Of a stretch of DNA of 64,000 nt, positions 1 to 8,919 are shown piece after piece. Below the pieces are notes generated by a model. That model was given only the letters and a program-made list of their open reading frames with translations. It ran no database searches and had not been told where the DNA came from. Where the stretch lies: the NCBI GenBank assembly GCA_022821275.1, contig JAJEDY010000061.1, positions 1 through 64,000 on the forward strand. The letters run 5' to 3'. Position numbers and translations under genes: made by a program. Source of the stretch: Candidatus Latescibacterota bacterium (lineage in GTDB: Bacteria > Latescibacterota > UBA2968). Numbering within the stretch: position 1 is the first letter of the stretch; each line of letters begins with the position of its first letter.

Positions 1-289
1 GTTTGCAAATGTTTATCCGATTGAGTATCTTTTTTGCCAGTCCCATTGTGCCGTCTCACTCGTTTGGGTTGTCGTTGATTTGGACATCTTTGACTCCCAA
101 TTTGCGTGAACGGCACTTTTTTGTCTATCCTTTTTAAAAAATATGTCCGAAGTATTGTTTTGAAGATTACTTCAACTAAAAAGAGGACTTGCCCACAAGT
201 CCTCTTTGAAGGATTTCGCTCAATTGTAATACTTTGCCCTACGCAGATCCGAACAGGTCTGCGGTAGCAGTTCAACTTGTCCTCATAAT
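1..289. other. Intergenic start of window
   Basis: No convincing gene is visible here. A 24-codon minus-strand frame (87 to 13, beginning MSKSTTTQ) has GGGAG seven bases before its ATG but is too short to judge. It could be the stub of a decayed gene. The only clear element is the hairpin terminator at 172-208. Confidence 0.4.
172..208 (-). terminator. Rho-independent terminator
   Basis: A perfect 11-bp stem (AAGAGGACTTG / CAAGTCCTCTT, 181-191 and 196-206) closes a 4-base loop. On the minus strand it is followed by a run of T. It lies downstream of the minus-strand SLATT-like gene and probably ends its transcript. Confidence 0.8.
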
Positions 290-418
290 CTATTTTTCTT
301 GTTTATTATTTTCAGACGATTCCTTTTGCGGTTTTGGTCTTGGGGGTGGTGGCGGTGGTTTTGGTCTTGGCGGGCGTGCTGGTCTGGAATTAAAAATCTT
401 TTTTTCATACTGCTGCAT
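290..418 (-). other. Overlapping proline-rich frame (possible frameshifted tail)
   Basis: A 42-codon frame begins MQQYEKKIFNSR and continues into a PRPPRPKPPPPPPRPKPQ segment before a TAG. It lies in the +1 frame relative to the end of the SLATT-like gene and overlaps it by 14 bases. The strongly biased composition and the absence of stops suggest it is translated, either as the natural C-terminus after an indel or frameshift, or as a coupled small protein. No independent ribosome binding site is obvious. Confidence 0.4.
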
Positions 419-908
419 ATCGATCCTCTGCAACTTGATATGCCTGAGCAGCACATTTCTCATTCAACTTTTGATCTTCTGGAATATCAGCATAGCCCAC
501 GCCACCCGTCACGCTTGTCATTCTCTGAATCAATTGTCTATTTCTGTCTATAACCTCTTCATTTGTCATCGTCCCATTATCGACATCCATCCATAATTCT
601 TGCCATTCATTTTCCAATTCACCACATTGAAGACTAATTGCATGCAGAACCGCGGCTTTTCTCCCATAATCAGAGACAAAATCCCAGGTAATAATAAGGG
701 CAATCACCCCGCCCGATATGAGTTGTGCAATTGGCGGAAGCACATCTAAGAATGCGGCGATACCACTTGCTGCGGCGGCATAAAGCAAAAAGCGGATAAT
801 GGTATAATTGCGACGATAACGATCCGAAAGCACCGCGTAGTATCGGACAAGTCGCGCAATATCCAATAGACGTAGCCAAACTTCGTTTCTAACTTGATCG
901 GAAACCAT
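405..908 (-). CDS. Small two-helix membrane protein, SLATT-like
   Basis: A 167-residue protein with an N-terminal amphipathic stretch, two adjacent hydrophobic helices (about residues 36-76) and a charged cytoplasmic C-terminal half. This is the layout of SLATT-domain proteins, which are often linked to conflict or defence systems. The family call is by architecture only. The start at 908 is chosen because AGAGGTGG precedes it by a normal spacing; the longer frame to 965 has no such site. A good sigma-70 promoter lies at 1006-1034. The C-terminus may be frameshifted: another frame that begins inside the end of this gene (ATG at 418) encodes a Pro/Arg/Lys-rich tail of 42 residues ending at 290. 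Either the true product carries that tail or a short overlapping gene exists. Confidence 0.6.
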   Translation of the reverse strand: MVSDQVRNEVWLRLLDIARLVRYYAVLSDRYRRNYTIIRFLLYAAAASGIAAFLDVLPPIAQLISGGVIALIITWDFVSDYGRKAAVLHAISLQCGELENEWQELWMDVDNGTMTNEEVIDRNRQLIQRMTSVTGGVGYADIPEDQKLNEKCAAQAYQVAEDRYAAV

Positions 909-1005
909 TTTAATCCACCTCTTTGCAAGCAGTGTACAACGGCTCGACGACGTAACCGAACGCACCGAAAACTACAGCAGCAATTCAACCAAGTATCAAT
1001 TGTAA

Positions 1006-1034
1006 GTTATAACGAACAAACATACCAGTGTCAA
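1006..1034 (-). promoter_or_regulatory. Sigma-70 promoter for the SLATT-like gene
   Basis: On the minus strand TTGACA (1029-1034), a 17-base spacer and TATAAC (1006-1011) form a near-consensus promoter. Transcription would start near position 1000, about 90 bases before the chosen start codon at 908. Confidence 0.7.
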
Positions 1035-1094
1035 GCAGCAATCTTCTATTTTCATATCATCCTGCCTATCCTGATTCAGACAGTTTCTTACCCG

Positions 1095-2600
1095 TCATCT
1101 GAGGAGCATGAAAGTTGACAGGGGCATGCTAACAATTCGGGGGTCGTCAACTTCTTCGGAATCGTCCTGTGTGATCAGCAGGCCAAAAGCGGCATTGTTC
1201 ACTGATTTTTCCAAAAATGACCGAATGCCCAGCGTATCCCGTAAGGGATCTATCCTGCGTTGATATTTGATTTCTACCGGCACGCGTTGAGCACCGACGG
1301 TCAAAACGAAATCCACTTCACGGTCTATACCTCGTTCGGGAAAATGGGCGATGTCCAATCCGTGAATCGTAGAGGCAGTTGCGCCGAAAATACTCTCGGC
1401 GAGATGCCCGGCTAATGGGGTGAGTTCGGGACGCTCTGATAGGGCTTCCGACGTCAATGGAATCTGTTCTTGGAGCCAACTGGCTCGCAAGCCGTGATCA
1501 ACCAGACAAAGTTTGGAACTCCCTCGCTTTCTTTTAAGACGTATTTCAAGCGGAGGAATCAATCGAAGCAGAAGTGTCTCGCCGAGAAATCTCAAATAGT
1601 GCGTCACGCGCTGGCTACCGATATTTGCGCCGAGCGACAGGCGCGCCTCGTCCGCAAGCATTGAAACCGTGGGCGTCTGCCCAGCGTAGCGACAAGCCAG
1701 TCGAAAAAGTTCTTCAAGCAATTGAGGATCTCTCTTTCGCCCGCGATCGCCAACCCGAAGATCGTGTTGGATCACGCGCTGGATCACGGTTTCGTTCAAC
1801 TGATCTGCAAGCACGGCCCATTCAACATCCTTCTGTTTGTGGACGATGGGATAGCCTCCGCGCTCTGAAAAATGCCGAAACGCCTCATTTCGAAATCCCG
1901 TGTTATCCTCACCATGAGCACGCAGTTCCCGCCAGAAATTCTTGTCAATCAGAAACCGCAGGCCATTGTCCTGCAGGAATGGCTTCGGCGTTTCCAACTC
2001 GCGCAACGCCCCGATTTCGGTAAGCGAAAGCACCCCCGCCTCAATGGTGTTAATGCGTCCTGCCAGACTATCCCGTCCCCTTTCAATCCTCAGTGCCGAA
2101 CTTCCAGTAACGACAACTTTTACCGATGCATGATCTACAAGGGACTTCAGTTGTGCATGCCAGCCATCCAGATTCTGAATCTCATCAAAAAAGAGATATG
2201 CCTTCTGCCCATCTCGCGCTAACGCATTGAAACGCGCCCCTGTTATCTCTCGTTCAAACCAATCGGAAATGCGAAGTATCGGCTCCTCTATCCCTTGCAG
2301 CAATTCCAATTCATCAAACTGGACCCGCAGTATGCTTGTGGGAGGCACGCCTTCGTCGAGCAAATCCGCAATAATTTGAAACTGTGCCGTCGTCTTTCCT
2401 ACCTGGCGCGGGCCTCGTACCACGATGATCGGAGCTATCTCTGCATCCAGACGACGACGTATCTGCGCGACCAGATGGCGGCGCGTTTGAGGTTGCAGAG
2501 GCATGGAATCACCTTCCCACCAGGGATTAAACCGGCGCAAGTCAGCGACCAATTGCGGCGGGAGCCAGCTATCGGTAAAAAGTGAATCCTGACTGCTCAT
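1095..2600 (-). CDS. AAA-family ATPase with DUF4143 C-terminal domain
   Basis: A 501-residue ATPase. The Walker A motif GPRQVGKTT is at about residues 63-71 and the Walker B strand YLFFDE at 135-140, followed by a GSSALRI sensor-like motif. The C-terminal half resembles DUF4143, including a VEIKYQRR element like a degenerate PD-(D/E)xK nuclease core. Proteins of this pair of domains are common in bacteria and archaea; their cellular role is poorly known. The start at 2600 is preceded by GAGAGAGG, whereas the longer frame to 2666 is not. It stands alone between the SLATT-like gene and the first sulfatase. Confidence 0.85.
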   Translation of the reverse strand: MSSQDSLFTDSWLPPQLVADLRRFNPWWEGDSMPLQPQTRRHLVAQIRRRLDAEIAPIIVVRGPRQVGKTTAQFQIIADLLDEGVPPTSILRVQFDELELLQGIEEPILRISDWFEREITGARFNALARDGQKAYLFFDEIQNLDGWHAQLKSLVDHASVKVVVTGSSALRIERGRDSLAGRINTIEAGVLSLTEIGALRELETPKPFLQDNGLRFLIDKNFWRELRAHGEDNTGFRNEAFRHFSERGGYPIVHKQKDVEWAVLADQLNETVIQRVIQHDLRVGDRGRKRDPQLLEELFRLACRYAGQTPTVSMLADEARLSLGANIGSQRVTHYLRFLGETLLLRLIPPLEIRLKRKRGSSKLCLVDHGLRASWLQEQIPLTSEALSERPELTPLAGHLAESIFGATASTIHGLDIAHFPERGIDREVDFVLTVGAQRVPVEIKYQRRIDPLRDTLGIRSFLEKSVNNAAFGLLITQDDSEEVDDPRIVSMPLSTFMLLR

Positions 2601-2709
2601 GATCAATCCTCTCTCCAAAATCTTGCATTTTGACAACGCGAAACTCCGGTTAGCTCCACACCCCAATAATATACGGCATCAGTGCCAAATTCCCGCATAC
2701 CAATATCAG

Positions 2710-4035
2710 CTACTCAAAGTGTCTCCCTTGCTTCGCTGCTTGCCATTGGTCTTCTGTATCGATCTTCGCGCCGGGGTCGCCCTGTTGTTTCATCCAGCAA
2801 TCGAGTTCGGCAGACAGGCGTTTCTTCGCCTCTGCGTGTGCGGGATCATCGGCCAGATTATTCAACTCGCAGGGATCCTCATCCATGCGATACAACTGCT
2901 CGGGGGAACGGCGCATGTATCGATCCACCAAAAACCGCGTATGCTCATTAAACGTCGTATCAAAAACCCACGTCGGCCAGTACTGGTGCCATCGAAACTG
3001 CCCCATCAGATGCTTCTCAATATAGATCGCCTCGGGCGTCAGATTGCGAATATAGTGATACGTACCATCCGTCACCGCGCGGATCGGATAGGGCGGACCC
3101 TCGGGAATATTATTATGCATAAAATACGCGAACGCCCGATGATCCTCTGCCTCGCCCAAAAGCACAGACATAAAACTCGACCCATCGAAATCAATCGCAT
3201 CGGAATCACCGCCCGCAGCCTCAACCAGCGTAGGCGCGACATCCTCATACTGAATAACCGCATCGGTATATCCCGGCTTCACCACGCCGGGCCAGCGCAC
3301 AATAAAACCCGTATGAACACCCGTATTCCAATTCGTCCACTTGCACCCGGGAAACTGCGACCCCTGTTCAGACGTAAAAATCACCAGCGTATTATCCGCC
3401 TGCCCGGTCTCGTCCAGCACCGCCAGAATCTCACCCACCTCCTGATCCAGCACCTCAATCTCCGCCAAATACTTGGCATAATCACTCCGCGTCTCCTCCG
3501 TATCCGCCAGATACGGAGGCAACTTCAACGCATCCAGATCAAAATGCTCGGGATTGCCCAGCGTCCACGGCGCGTGCGGCTCAAAAAGCCCGGCCACAAG
3601 ACAAAAAGGCGCATCCCTATCTTGCGCCACAAACGCGCGAATACCCTCAACGCCAAACTCGGGATCGGGATGTGTGCATCCCCCCTCAATACCCGGCACA
3701 TATTCAAAAGGAAAACTCTTATTGGGACCCACGTGCTTCTTGCCACACAGCCCCACGCGATACCCCAGATACCCCAGAAAATGCGGAAGACTCCGCGTCC
3801 CTGGACGCGCAGCAGAATGATTCCAGCACGACCCATTGCGCGCCGGGTACAACCCCGTATAAAGTGCCGTACGGCACGGATTGCACATCGCCATAGGCAA
3901 ATACGCCCGATTAAAAACCAGACCATCTCGCGCCAACCCGTCGATATTCGGCGTATCCACATTCTGCCCACCGTAAAGCGACAAATCGAGATACGTCGCA
4001 TCATCTGCAATCATAATCAAAATATTCGGTTCCAT
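2710..4035 (-). CDS. Sulfatase (formylglycine type)
   Basis: A 441-residue member of the sulfatase / alkaline-phosphatase superfamily that would hydrolyse a sulfate ester, substrate unknown. The N-terminal strand NILIMIADD (Asp11, Asp12) supplies metal ligands. The catalytic signature is C-N-P-C-R followed by TG, with Cys51 as the residue to be oxidised to formylglycine. There is no signal peptide, so the enzyme should be cytoplasmic. A strong AAAGGAGGGG site precedes the ATG, and the start overlaps the end of the upstream sulfatase-like gene by 19 bases, which implies co-translation. Confidence 0.93.
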   Translation of the reverse strand: MEPNILIMIADDATYLDLSLYGGQNVDTPNIDGLARDGLVFNRAYLPMAMCNPCRTALYTGLYPARNGSCWNHSAARPGTRSLPHFLGYLGYRVGLCGKKHVGPNKSFPFEYVPGIEGGCTHPDPEFGVEGIRAFVAQDRDAPFCLVAGLFEPHAPWTLGNPEHFDLDALKLPPYLADTEETRSDYAKYLAEIEVLDQEVGEILAVLDETGQADNTLVIFTSEQGSQFPGCKWTNWNTGVHTGFIVRWPGVVKPGYTDAVIQYEDVAPTLVEAAGGDSDAIDFDGSSFMSVLLGEAEDHRAFAYFMHNNIPEGPPYPIRAVTDGTYHYIRNLTPEAIYIEKHLMGQFRWHQYWPTWVFDTTFNEHTRFLVDRYMRRSPEQLYRMDEDPCELNNLADDPAHAEAKKRLSAELDCWMKQQGDPGAKIDTEDQWQAAKQGRHFE

Positions 4036-5474
4036 AACCCCTCCTTTTGTAGCCCCAATCGCACCAGCAACTCTGGCGGCGCATCAATAGCGCGCAATTT
4101 CTCAACCATCAAACTCTGCATACGGACCAGCGCATCCGGTTCACTATCGGCGAGATCATTCTCCTGATCGGGATCCGAAGGCATGTGATACAACCGCGTC
4201 TTGTGCTTCTCGGGATGTCGCGCAGGCGTCTGCTTGCTCCGAAGCACATCGGCACCCCAATCAAACTGATTGCGATTCGCAATAATACTCGAATAAGCAT
4301 ACACCGGAGGATTGGCCTCATCCACCCCCTGCAACAGCACGTACTCCCCATCGGTAATATTGCACGTCCCAGAAAACTGACCGTACAAAATCGCATCGCG
4401 CCCGGGCGCATCCCCATCTCGCAGAAACGGAATCAAACTCTGCCCGTGCAAATTCACCCCATCGGGCACCGCCAACCCCATAGCCTCCACCACAGTCGGA
4501 AAATAATCAACCGGCTGCACAAACTGCACGGGATGCGCACCGTGACCAAACTCGGGATGCCAGACAATCATCGGAATCCGCGTAATCTCATTCCAGAGCA
4601 CCCAGTTTTTACCCGTACGCCCGTGATCGCCATTGTGCGTCCCGTGATCCGACGCGAGAATAATCATCGTATCATCCATCAACCCCATATTCTCAACCTG
4701 ATCGAGAAAATGCCCCACCCAGCGATCCACCATCGTCACCTCACCCGCATAAATCGCCTGCACCCGCTTCAACTCCGCCTCCGTCAAATTGCCATCCACC
4801 CAATCGTACGGCGCGACCGGATACTCCATCACATCGTCCTCCGAATCATCGTACAACTTCACATAGTGGCGTGGCGGATCCCATGGCTCGTGCGGATCAA
4901 AAGAATCGATCATCAAAAAAAATTCCCGATCCGCATTGTGCTGAAGCCACCGCGCCGCCCGTGAAAACAACTGCGGCGAAAACCAGTCGCGTTCTTCCTT
5001 GCGGATATATTGCGCATTGCGAAAATGCGGTTGCTCGGGCCTGTTATGCGGTGGATAATCCAGCGTCCGATTCTCAAAAACAATATCCGAATCCGTCACA
5101 TACCGGTCCCGCTCCTGCCCGCGCACAAAATCAAACCCCGAAAACGGACGCCAGTACCCACTGCCCGGATTGCTCGTCCAGTGGTGATACACATCCGTAA
5201 AAAAATAGGACACCTTACCCGCCTCGTGCACCGTGCCACCCAGCGTCACATCATCAGGCTCTATACCACCCCATCCCCGCCACGGAAACTCGTATCGCCC
5301 CGTCGCAATATCCCGGCGACACGGCAACGTGGGATACGAAGCCAAATACGCATTCTCAAAAACCGCTCCCCGCTCGGCAAAACGATCTATATTCGGCGTA
5401 TGAATCCGGGAATTGTCATAACACCCCACGTGATCTCGACGCCAGGTATCCAGCACAATCAGAATAACATTCAT
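4017..5474 (-). CDS. Sulfatase-fold hydrolase with Thr at the nucleophile position
   Basis: A 485-residue sulfatase-superfamily protein that begins VILIVLDTWRRDHVGCY, the DTxRxDH form of the metal site. Where other sulfatases have C/S-x-P-x-R-x4-TG, this one reads T-L-P-C-R-RDIA-TG, with Thr49 in the nucleophile slot. Threonine cannot become formylglycine. Related superfamily members (phosphodiesterases, nucleotide pyrophosphatases) use Thr directly, so this may be a phospho- or phosphonate-ester hydrolase, a Thr-dependent enzyme or a pseudo-sulfatase. The downstream metal motif ASDHGTHNGDHG is intact, which argues for activity. There is no signal peptide. GAGGAG precedes the ATG, and 10 bases separate it from the upstream isomerase gene. 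Confidence 0.88.
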   Translation of the reverse strand: MNVILIVLDTWRRDHVGCYDNSRIHTPNIDRFAERGAVFENAYLASYPTLPCRRDIATGRYEFPWRGWGGIEPDDVTLGGTVHEAGKVSYFFTDVYHHWTSNPGSGYWRPFSGFDFVRGQERDRYVTDSDIVFENRTLDYPPHNRPEQPHFRNAQYIRKEERDWFSPQLFSRAARWLQHNADREFFLMIDSFDPHEPWDPPRHYVKLYDDSEDDVMEYPVAPYDWVDGNLTEAELKRVQAIYAGEVTMVDRWVGHFLDQVENMGLMDDTMIILASDHGTHNGDHGRTGKNWVLWNEITRIPMIVWHPEFGHGAHPVQFVQPVDYFPTVVEAMGLAVPDGVNLHGQSLIPFLRDGDAPGRDAILYGQFSGTCNITDGEYVLLQGVDEANPPVYAYSSIIANRNQFDWGADVLRSKQTPARHPEKHKTRLYHMPSDPDQENDLADSEPDALVRMQSLMVEKLRAIDAPPELLVRLGLQKEGLWNRIF

Positions 5475-5484
5475 AAAAAACTCC

Positions 5485-6177
5485 TCATGTTAAAACCTCT
5501 TCAACGCTCACCCGCAGATCCGCCACAGAACCACCCGCGGCATTGAGCACCACAGGACCATCATAACCATTCGCCTTGAGCGCGCGGACCACATCCACAT
5601 CATCCTTCCCAATCGTCACCAGACCCATGCGTCCCACATACTTATCCACAATCCCCACAGCATTATCAACATCCATCGCATTGAGCCAGACATGCGCACG
5701 CTCGGGCAACTCGGGCATCAAAGCGTCAAAATCCGCTGCACTCTCCAAACACGTATCCACCCCATTACCCACATTCAGCGTCACATCGGGAATATTCTCG
5801 AGCAACGCCTGCACACCGCTCACCAGAGCCTCTCGCGTCTCCTGAGAACGCGCACCACTGAGAAAACTCGCACACCGCAGGCGAAGTGCCCGCGCCAGAT
5901 GAACATCCCACTCAACCTGCCGCAAATTAGAACCTGGATCAAACGCGCCCCTGCTATTCACCCCCGTCAAATCGCGCACATGTAACCCCATCAACGCCAC
6001 ACCTGCATCATCGAAATAATCGCGAATCATCCGCACCGAAGCATCGGGATGAAAAGGCGAACTCGCCGTAAACGCACAATGCAACACCATAGCATCAAAA
6101 CCCGCTGCCTTCGCAATCTTCAAGGCAGCGGGCAACACGGCTTTTGGACACATAACAGGATCAAAACACAAACGCAA
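5485..6177 (-). CDS. Sugar phosphate isomerase/epimerase-like TIM barrel
   Basis: About 230 residues of the AP-endonuclease-2 / xylose-isomerase-like TIM-barrel family. Visible features are an N-terminal LCFDPV strand, GLHVRDL, and a C-terminal YDGPVVLNAAGG strand. At 230 residues it is a little shorter than typical members (about 260-290), and metal ligands cannot be assigned with confidence. The best start is TTG at 6177 because AGGAGG lies six bases before it; the in-frame GTG at 6192 has no such site. It is followed closely by the Thr-type sulfatase, so the two are probably co-transcribed. It likely interconverts a sugar released by the neighbouring enzymes. Confidence 0.75.
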   Translation of the reverse strand: MRLCFDPVMCPKAVLPAALKIAKAAGFDAMVLHCAFTASSPFHPDASVRMIRDYFDDAGVALMGLHVRDLTGVNSRGAFDPGSNLRQVEWDVHLARALRLRCASFLSGARSQETREALVSGVQALLENIPDVTLNVGNGVDTCLESAADFDALMPELPERAHVWLNAMDVDNAVGIVDKYVGRMGLVTIGKDDVDVVRALKANGYDGPVVLNAAGGSVADLRVSVEEVLT

Positions 6178-6217
6178 AATAAGCCTCCTCACTTCTTAGC
6201 GATCAGCTAAAAACCTC

Positions 6218-6250
6218 CTGGATTGCGGCTTTAAGCATGCCGCAATGACA
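6218..6250. repeat. Dispersed palindrome, copy 1
   Basis: CTGGATTGCGGC, a 9-base loop and GCCGCAATGACA form an 8-bp stem (ATTGCGGC/GCCGCAAT) in the spacer between the isomerase and the PhyH gene. Two related copies occur at 53412 and 54775. Confidence 0.75.
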
Positions 6251-6272
6251 TCTTCCGTCTCACTTTACACTT

Positions 6273-7052
6273 CTACATCCCCTCCCAATACGCCCACATA
6301 TCATCCGGATCCTCAAACTTCAAATCATCCCAATTCGTCCACCGAAAACGCGTAATAATCGCCATGCGAATCTCATCGCTACAATTCATACTCGCACTGT
6401 GAACCAAATGACTGTGCCAGATCATGGCGGATCCCGCCGGCCCAGAAATCTCCTCGTAATCCGCATCATCCCAATCGAGAATCTCCAGCGGCCTCGTCGA
6501 ACGCGGCTCCCCCTCATAAATCGGCAAATCGTAAAACGTCTTACCCAGACTCACCCGCGAATGCGTTCTAAAATACTCCGCCATATGTTTATGCGTCCCC
6601 GGCCACACGCAGGTACCCCCGCCCTGGGGCTTCACATCATTGAGATACAGCGTAATCCCCACCGTCCAATTATTCACAACACCGCTGCCAAGCCCGTGAC
6701 CATCCATATGACTGCCTTTGGGACCTTTCCACTCGCCACCCTGTGGAAACCGCAAATTCGCCGACGTAATGGGTGGATGCAAAGGCGCCAGACGCCCCTT
6801 ACCAGCCAACTCTTCAACCATACTGTACAGCGGCGAATCGTAAATCAACGCGTGAAACGCCGCGTGCCCATCCATCCCTTGAGACCCCTCTTTCCCAACC
6901 CACGAAGAAGGATCATTGCGATCCACAGGCAGATGATCCCAGATCACATCTCGCGCGGCCTCCATTTGTTCGGGCGTCACCACATCGCGTTTAATCACAT
7001 AGCCCTGCTCCCGAAACACCGCTTTATCATCAACAGTCAAAAACGCCATCAT
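6273..7052 (-). CDS. PhyH-like Fe(II)/2-oxoglutarate dioxygenase
   Basis: A 259-residue oxygenase of the phytanoyl-CoA dioxygenase family. The facial triad is visible as H115-M-D117 (GSHMDGHG) and distal H218 (HLVHSASMN), with R229 as the likely 2-oxoglutarate anchor. These enzymes couple decarboxylation of 2-oxoglutarate to hydroxylation; the substrate is unknown. Two ATG codons stand in tandem (7052 and 7049), with AAGGAG just upstream. They overlap the TGA of the upstream sulfatase, so translation is coupled. Its pairing with a sulfatase suggests both act on one substrate. Confidence 0.9.
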   Translation of the reverse strand: MMAFLTVDDKAVFREQGYVIKRDVVTPEQMEAARDVIWDHLPVDRNDPSSWVGKEGSQGMDGHAAFHALIYDSPLYSMVEELAGKGRLAPLHPPITSANLRFPQGGEWKGPKGSHMDGHGLGSGVVNNWTVGITLYLNDVKPQGGGTCVWPGTHKHMAEYFRTHSRVSLGKTFYDLPIYEGEPRSTRPLEILDWDDADYEEISGPAGSAMIWHSHLVHSASMNCSDEIRMAIITRFRWTNWDDLKFEDPDDMWAYWEGM

Positions 7053-8503
7053 ACACTCCTTCCATCTGCTATATACCGCTCGACCATCTCCCTGAACTCG
7101 CGCACAATATCCGGTTTCCGATTAAACTGATTATACGACTCAAACGGATCATCTCCCATATGATACAACTGACCCCTTGACCCCGGCACAGGACCTGTGC
7201 CCACACACCCATCCACACCGCGCCCCATATCTCCGGAATTATCGCAATCGACAATCAACTTCCAATCCCCTCGCCGAATCGAAAACACCCCCATGCAGGA
7301 ATGGTGTATCAAATCATCCCGAACAAGCTTATTCTCACCCATCAACACAGGCAAAAAACTCGCACTATCTTCACCCGCATCCTCTGGAAGCGTCTCCCCC
7401 ACAATATCCGCCACAGTCGCCATAAAATCCTGCAATCCAACCAGCGCATCGCAAACCGAATTGGGCGCAACAACACCCGGCCAGCGCGCGATAAACGGCT
7501 CTCTGTGTCCCCCCTCCCAGATAAACCCCTTAAAACCGCGCCAATCACCGCAAGACTTGTGACCATACGTGCGCCCATTACAACCGGGCAACGCACCATT
7601 ATCACTCGTCACAATAATCAGCGTATTATCCGCCAGCCCACAGCGATCCAGCGCATCCATCACCTGCCCCACCATCCAGTCAAACAGCGCGACCATATCC
7701 CCCCGGGGACCCGCCTCACTCGCACCGCGCAAAAACTCCGGCACACATTCGACCGTACACGGTTCATGCGGCGCAGAAGCCGCCAGATAAAGAAAAAAGG
7801 GCGTATCTTCATCCCTTGCCCGCTCCTCAATATACGCCACAGCCTTCTCCGTAAAAGCCGGATCCGCTTCCTTGTGGTCCCAATCCGGAACCATCAACCC
7901 GCGCCGACCACCCGCCATCTCGACCGGCTTTTGCACACTCGGAATACCCACCGTCTGATCCTGATCGATAAAACAATAAGGCGGTTGCGCCGTCGAACAG
8001 CCCGACGTCCCGTAAAACCTGTCAAACCCCAGCTCAATCGGTCCCCCCGCAATCGGCTTTGAAAAATCGATCTTATCTTCCTCCACCGGATCGGGTGATC
8101 CACCCGGCCAGGGCAGGGGCTGATCAAAGTTAAACACCTCGCCATCCTTCACACCCCAACCCAAACCCAAATGCCACTTGCCAAAACACCCCGTGTGATA
8201 TCCACACCTTTTCAACAAAGAAGCCACCGTCAGGCGCTCGGGTTCAATCAACGGCCATTCGTAATTGAACAACACATGGCTCTTCAATTCGGTGCGCCAG
8301 CAATAACGCCCGGTCAAAATCCCATATCGCGTGGGCGTACACACCGCCGAAGGCGAATGCGCATCTGTAAACCGCATCCCCTCGCGCGCCAGCCGATCCA
8401 TATACGGCGTGGGGATCTTCGACTGCGGATTATAACACCCCACATCGCCATAGCCCATATCATCAGCCAGAATATAAACAATATTCGGACGTGTATTTGG
8501 CAT
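7049..8503 (-). CDS. Sulfatase (formylglycine type, arylsulfatase-like)
   Basis: A 484-residue cytosolic sulfatase. NIVYILADDMGYGDVGCY carries the first metal aspartates (Asp14, Asp15). The signature is C55-T-P-T-R followed by LTG. The later motifs TGCFGKWHLG and VTSDNGALPG, typical of arylsulfatase-like members, are present. The start is ATG at 8503, preceded by GAGAGG; a GTG start at 8527 in the same frame lacks a site. The ribosome binding site lies inside the stop region of the cupin gene, so cupin, sulfatase and PhyH appear translationally chained. No signal peptide is visible. Confidence 0.93.
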   Translation of the reverse strand: MPNTRPNIVYILADDMGYGDVGCYNPQSKIPTPYMDRLAREGMRFTDAHSPSAVCTPTRYGILTGRYCWRTELKSHVLFNYEWPLIEPERLTVASLLKRCGYHTGCFGKWHLGLGWGVKDGEVFNFDQPLPWPGGSPDPVEEDKIDFSKPIAGGPIELGFDRFYGTSGCSTAQPPYCFIDQDQTVGIPSVQKPVEMAGGRRGLMVPDWDHKEADPAFTEKAVAYIEERARDEDTPFFLYLAASAPHEPCTVECVPEFLRGASEAGPRGDMVALFDWMVGQVMDALDRCGLADNTLIIVTSDNGALPGCNGRTYGHKSCGDWRGFKGFIWEGGHREPFIARWPGVVAPNSVCDALVGLQDFMATVADIVGETLPEDAGEDSASFLPVLMGENKLVRDDLIHHSCMGVFSIRRGDWKLIVDCDNSGDMGRGVDGCVGTGPVPGSRGQLYHMGDDPFESYNQFNRKPDIVREFREMVERYIADGRSV

Positions 8504-8505
8504 CT

Positions 8506-8916
8506 CTAACCTCTCATATTGATCCACGGTTCATCCCCCGACACATCGACCAGTACCTCACCATCGAATTTAGCGGGAGACAAAATCGCCAGAAAAACCA
8601 GATCCTCATCCCCGGCATTATAAGTCCCATGCACCATATCCATCGGAATATGCGCCGCATCACCCGGACCCAGAATTTGCGAATCCCTATCCACCCACTG
8701 CTCTGCCGTTCCCGCAACCACATAAATAATCTCTTCCATACACGGATGGCGATGAAACGCGTGCGCCTTACCCGGCGGCATCGTCACCCGCACCAGCAAC
8801 AAATGATCCGCCTCGGTCAACCCCTCCCGACTGATCCACTCGTGCGGACCCCACGGCAACTCCTCCACCTGCACATCGGATTTTGTGATAAACCTCAACA
8901 CATCTGACTTTGACAT
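8506..8916 (-). CDS. Cupin-domain protein
   Basis: A 136-residue single-domain cupin. The metal-site pattern is seen as HRHPCMEEIIYV in motif 1 and the His of DMVHGTYN in motif 2. Small cupins like this serve as sugar isomerases, dioxygenases or binding proteins, and the sequence does not decide among them. CAGGAG precedes the ATG. It sits three bases after the stop of one sulfatase and runs into the next, so it belongs to the same transcript and probably handles a product of the desulfation pathway. Confidence 0.85.
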   Translation of the reverse strand: MSKSDVLRFITKSDVQVEELPWGPHEWISREGLTEADHLLLVRVTMPPGKAHAFHRHPCMEEIIYVVAGTAEQWVDRDSQILGPGDAAHIPMDMVHGTYNAGDEDLVFLAILSPAKFDGEVLVDVSGDEPWINMRG

Positions 8917-8919
8917 CGC

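Noticed and set aside
13-87. A 24-codon minus-strand gene near the window start
   Set aside because: It has a plausible ribosome site, but it is too short and has no recognisable content, so it is recorded only in the spacer note.
2599-4167. A 522-codon plus-strand frame opposite the first sulfatase
   Set aside because: It has no recognisable motif, is rich in His, Arg, Ile and Pro, and lies opposite a sulfatase with intact motifs. It is a shadow of that gene's codon usage.
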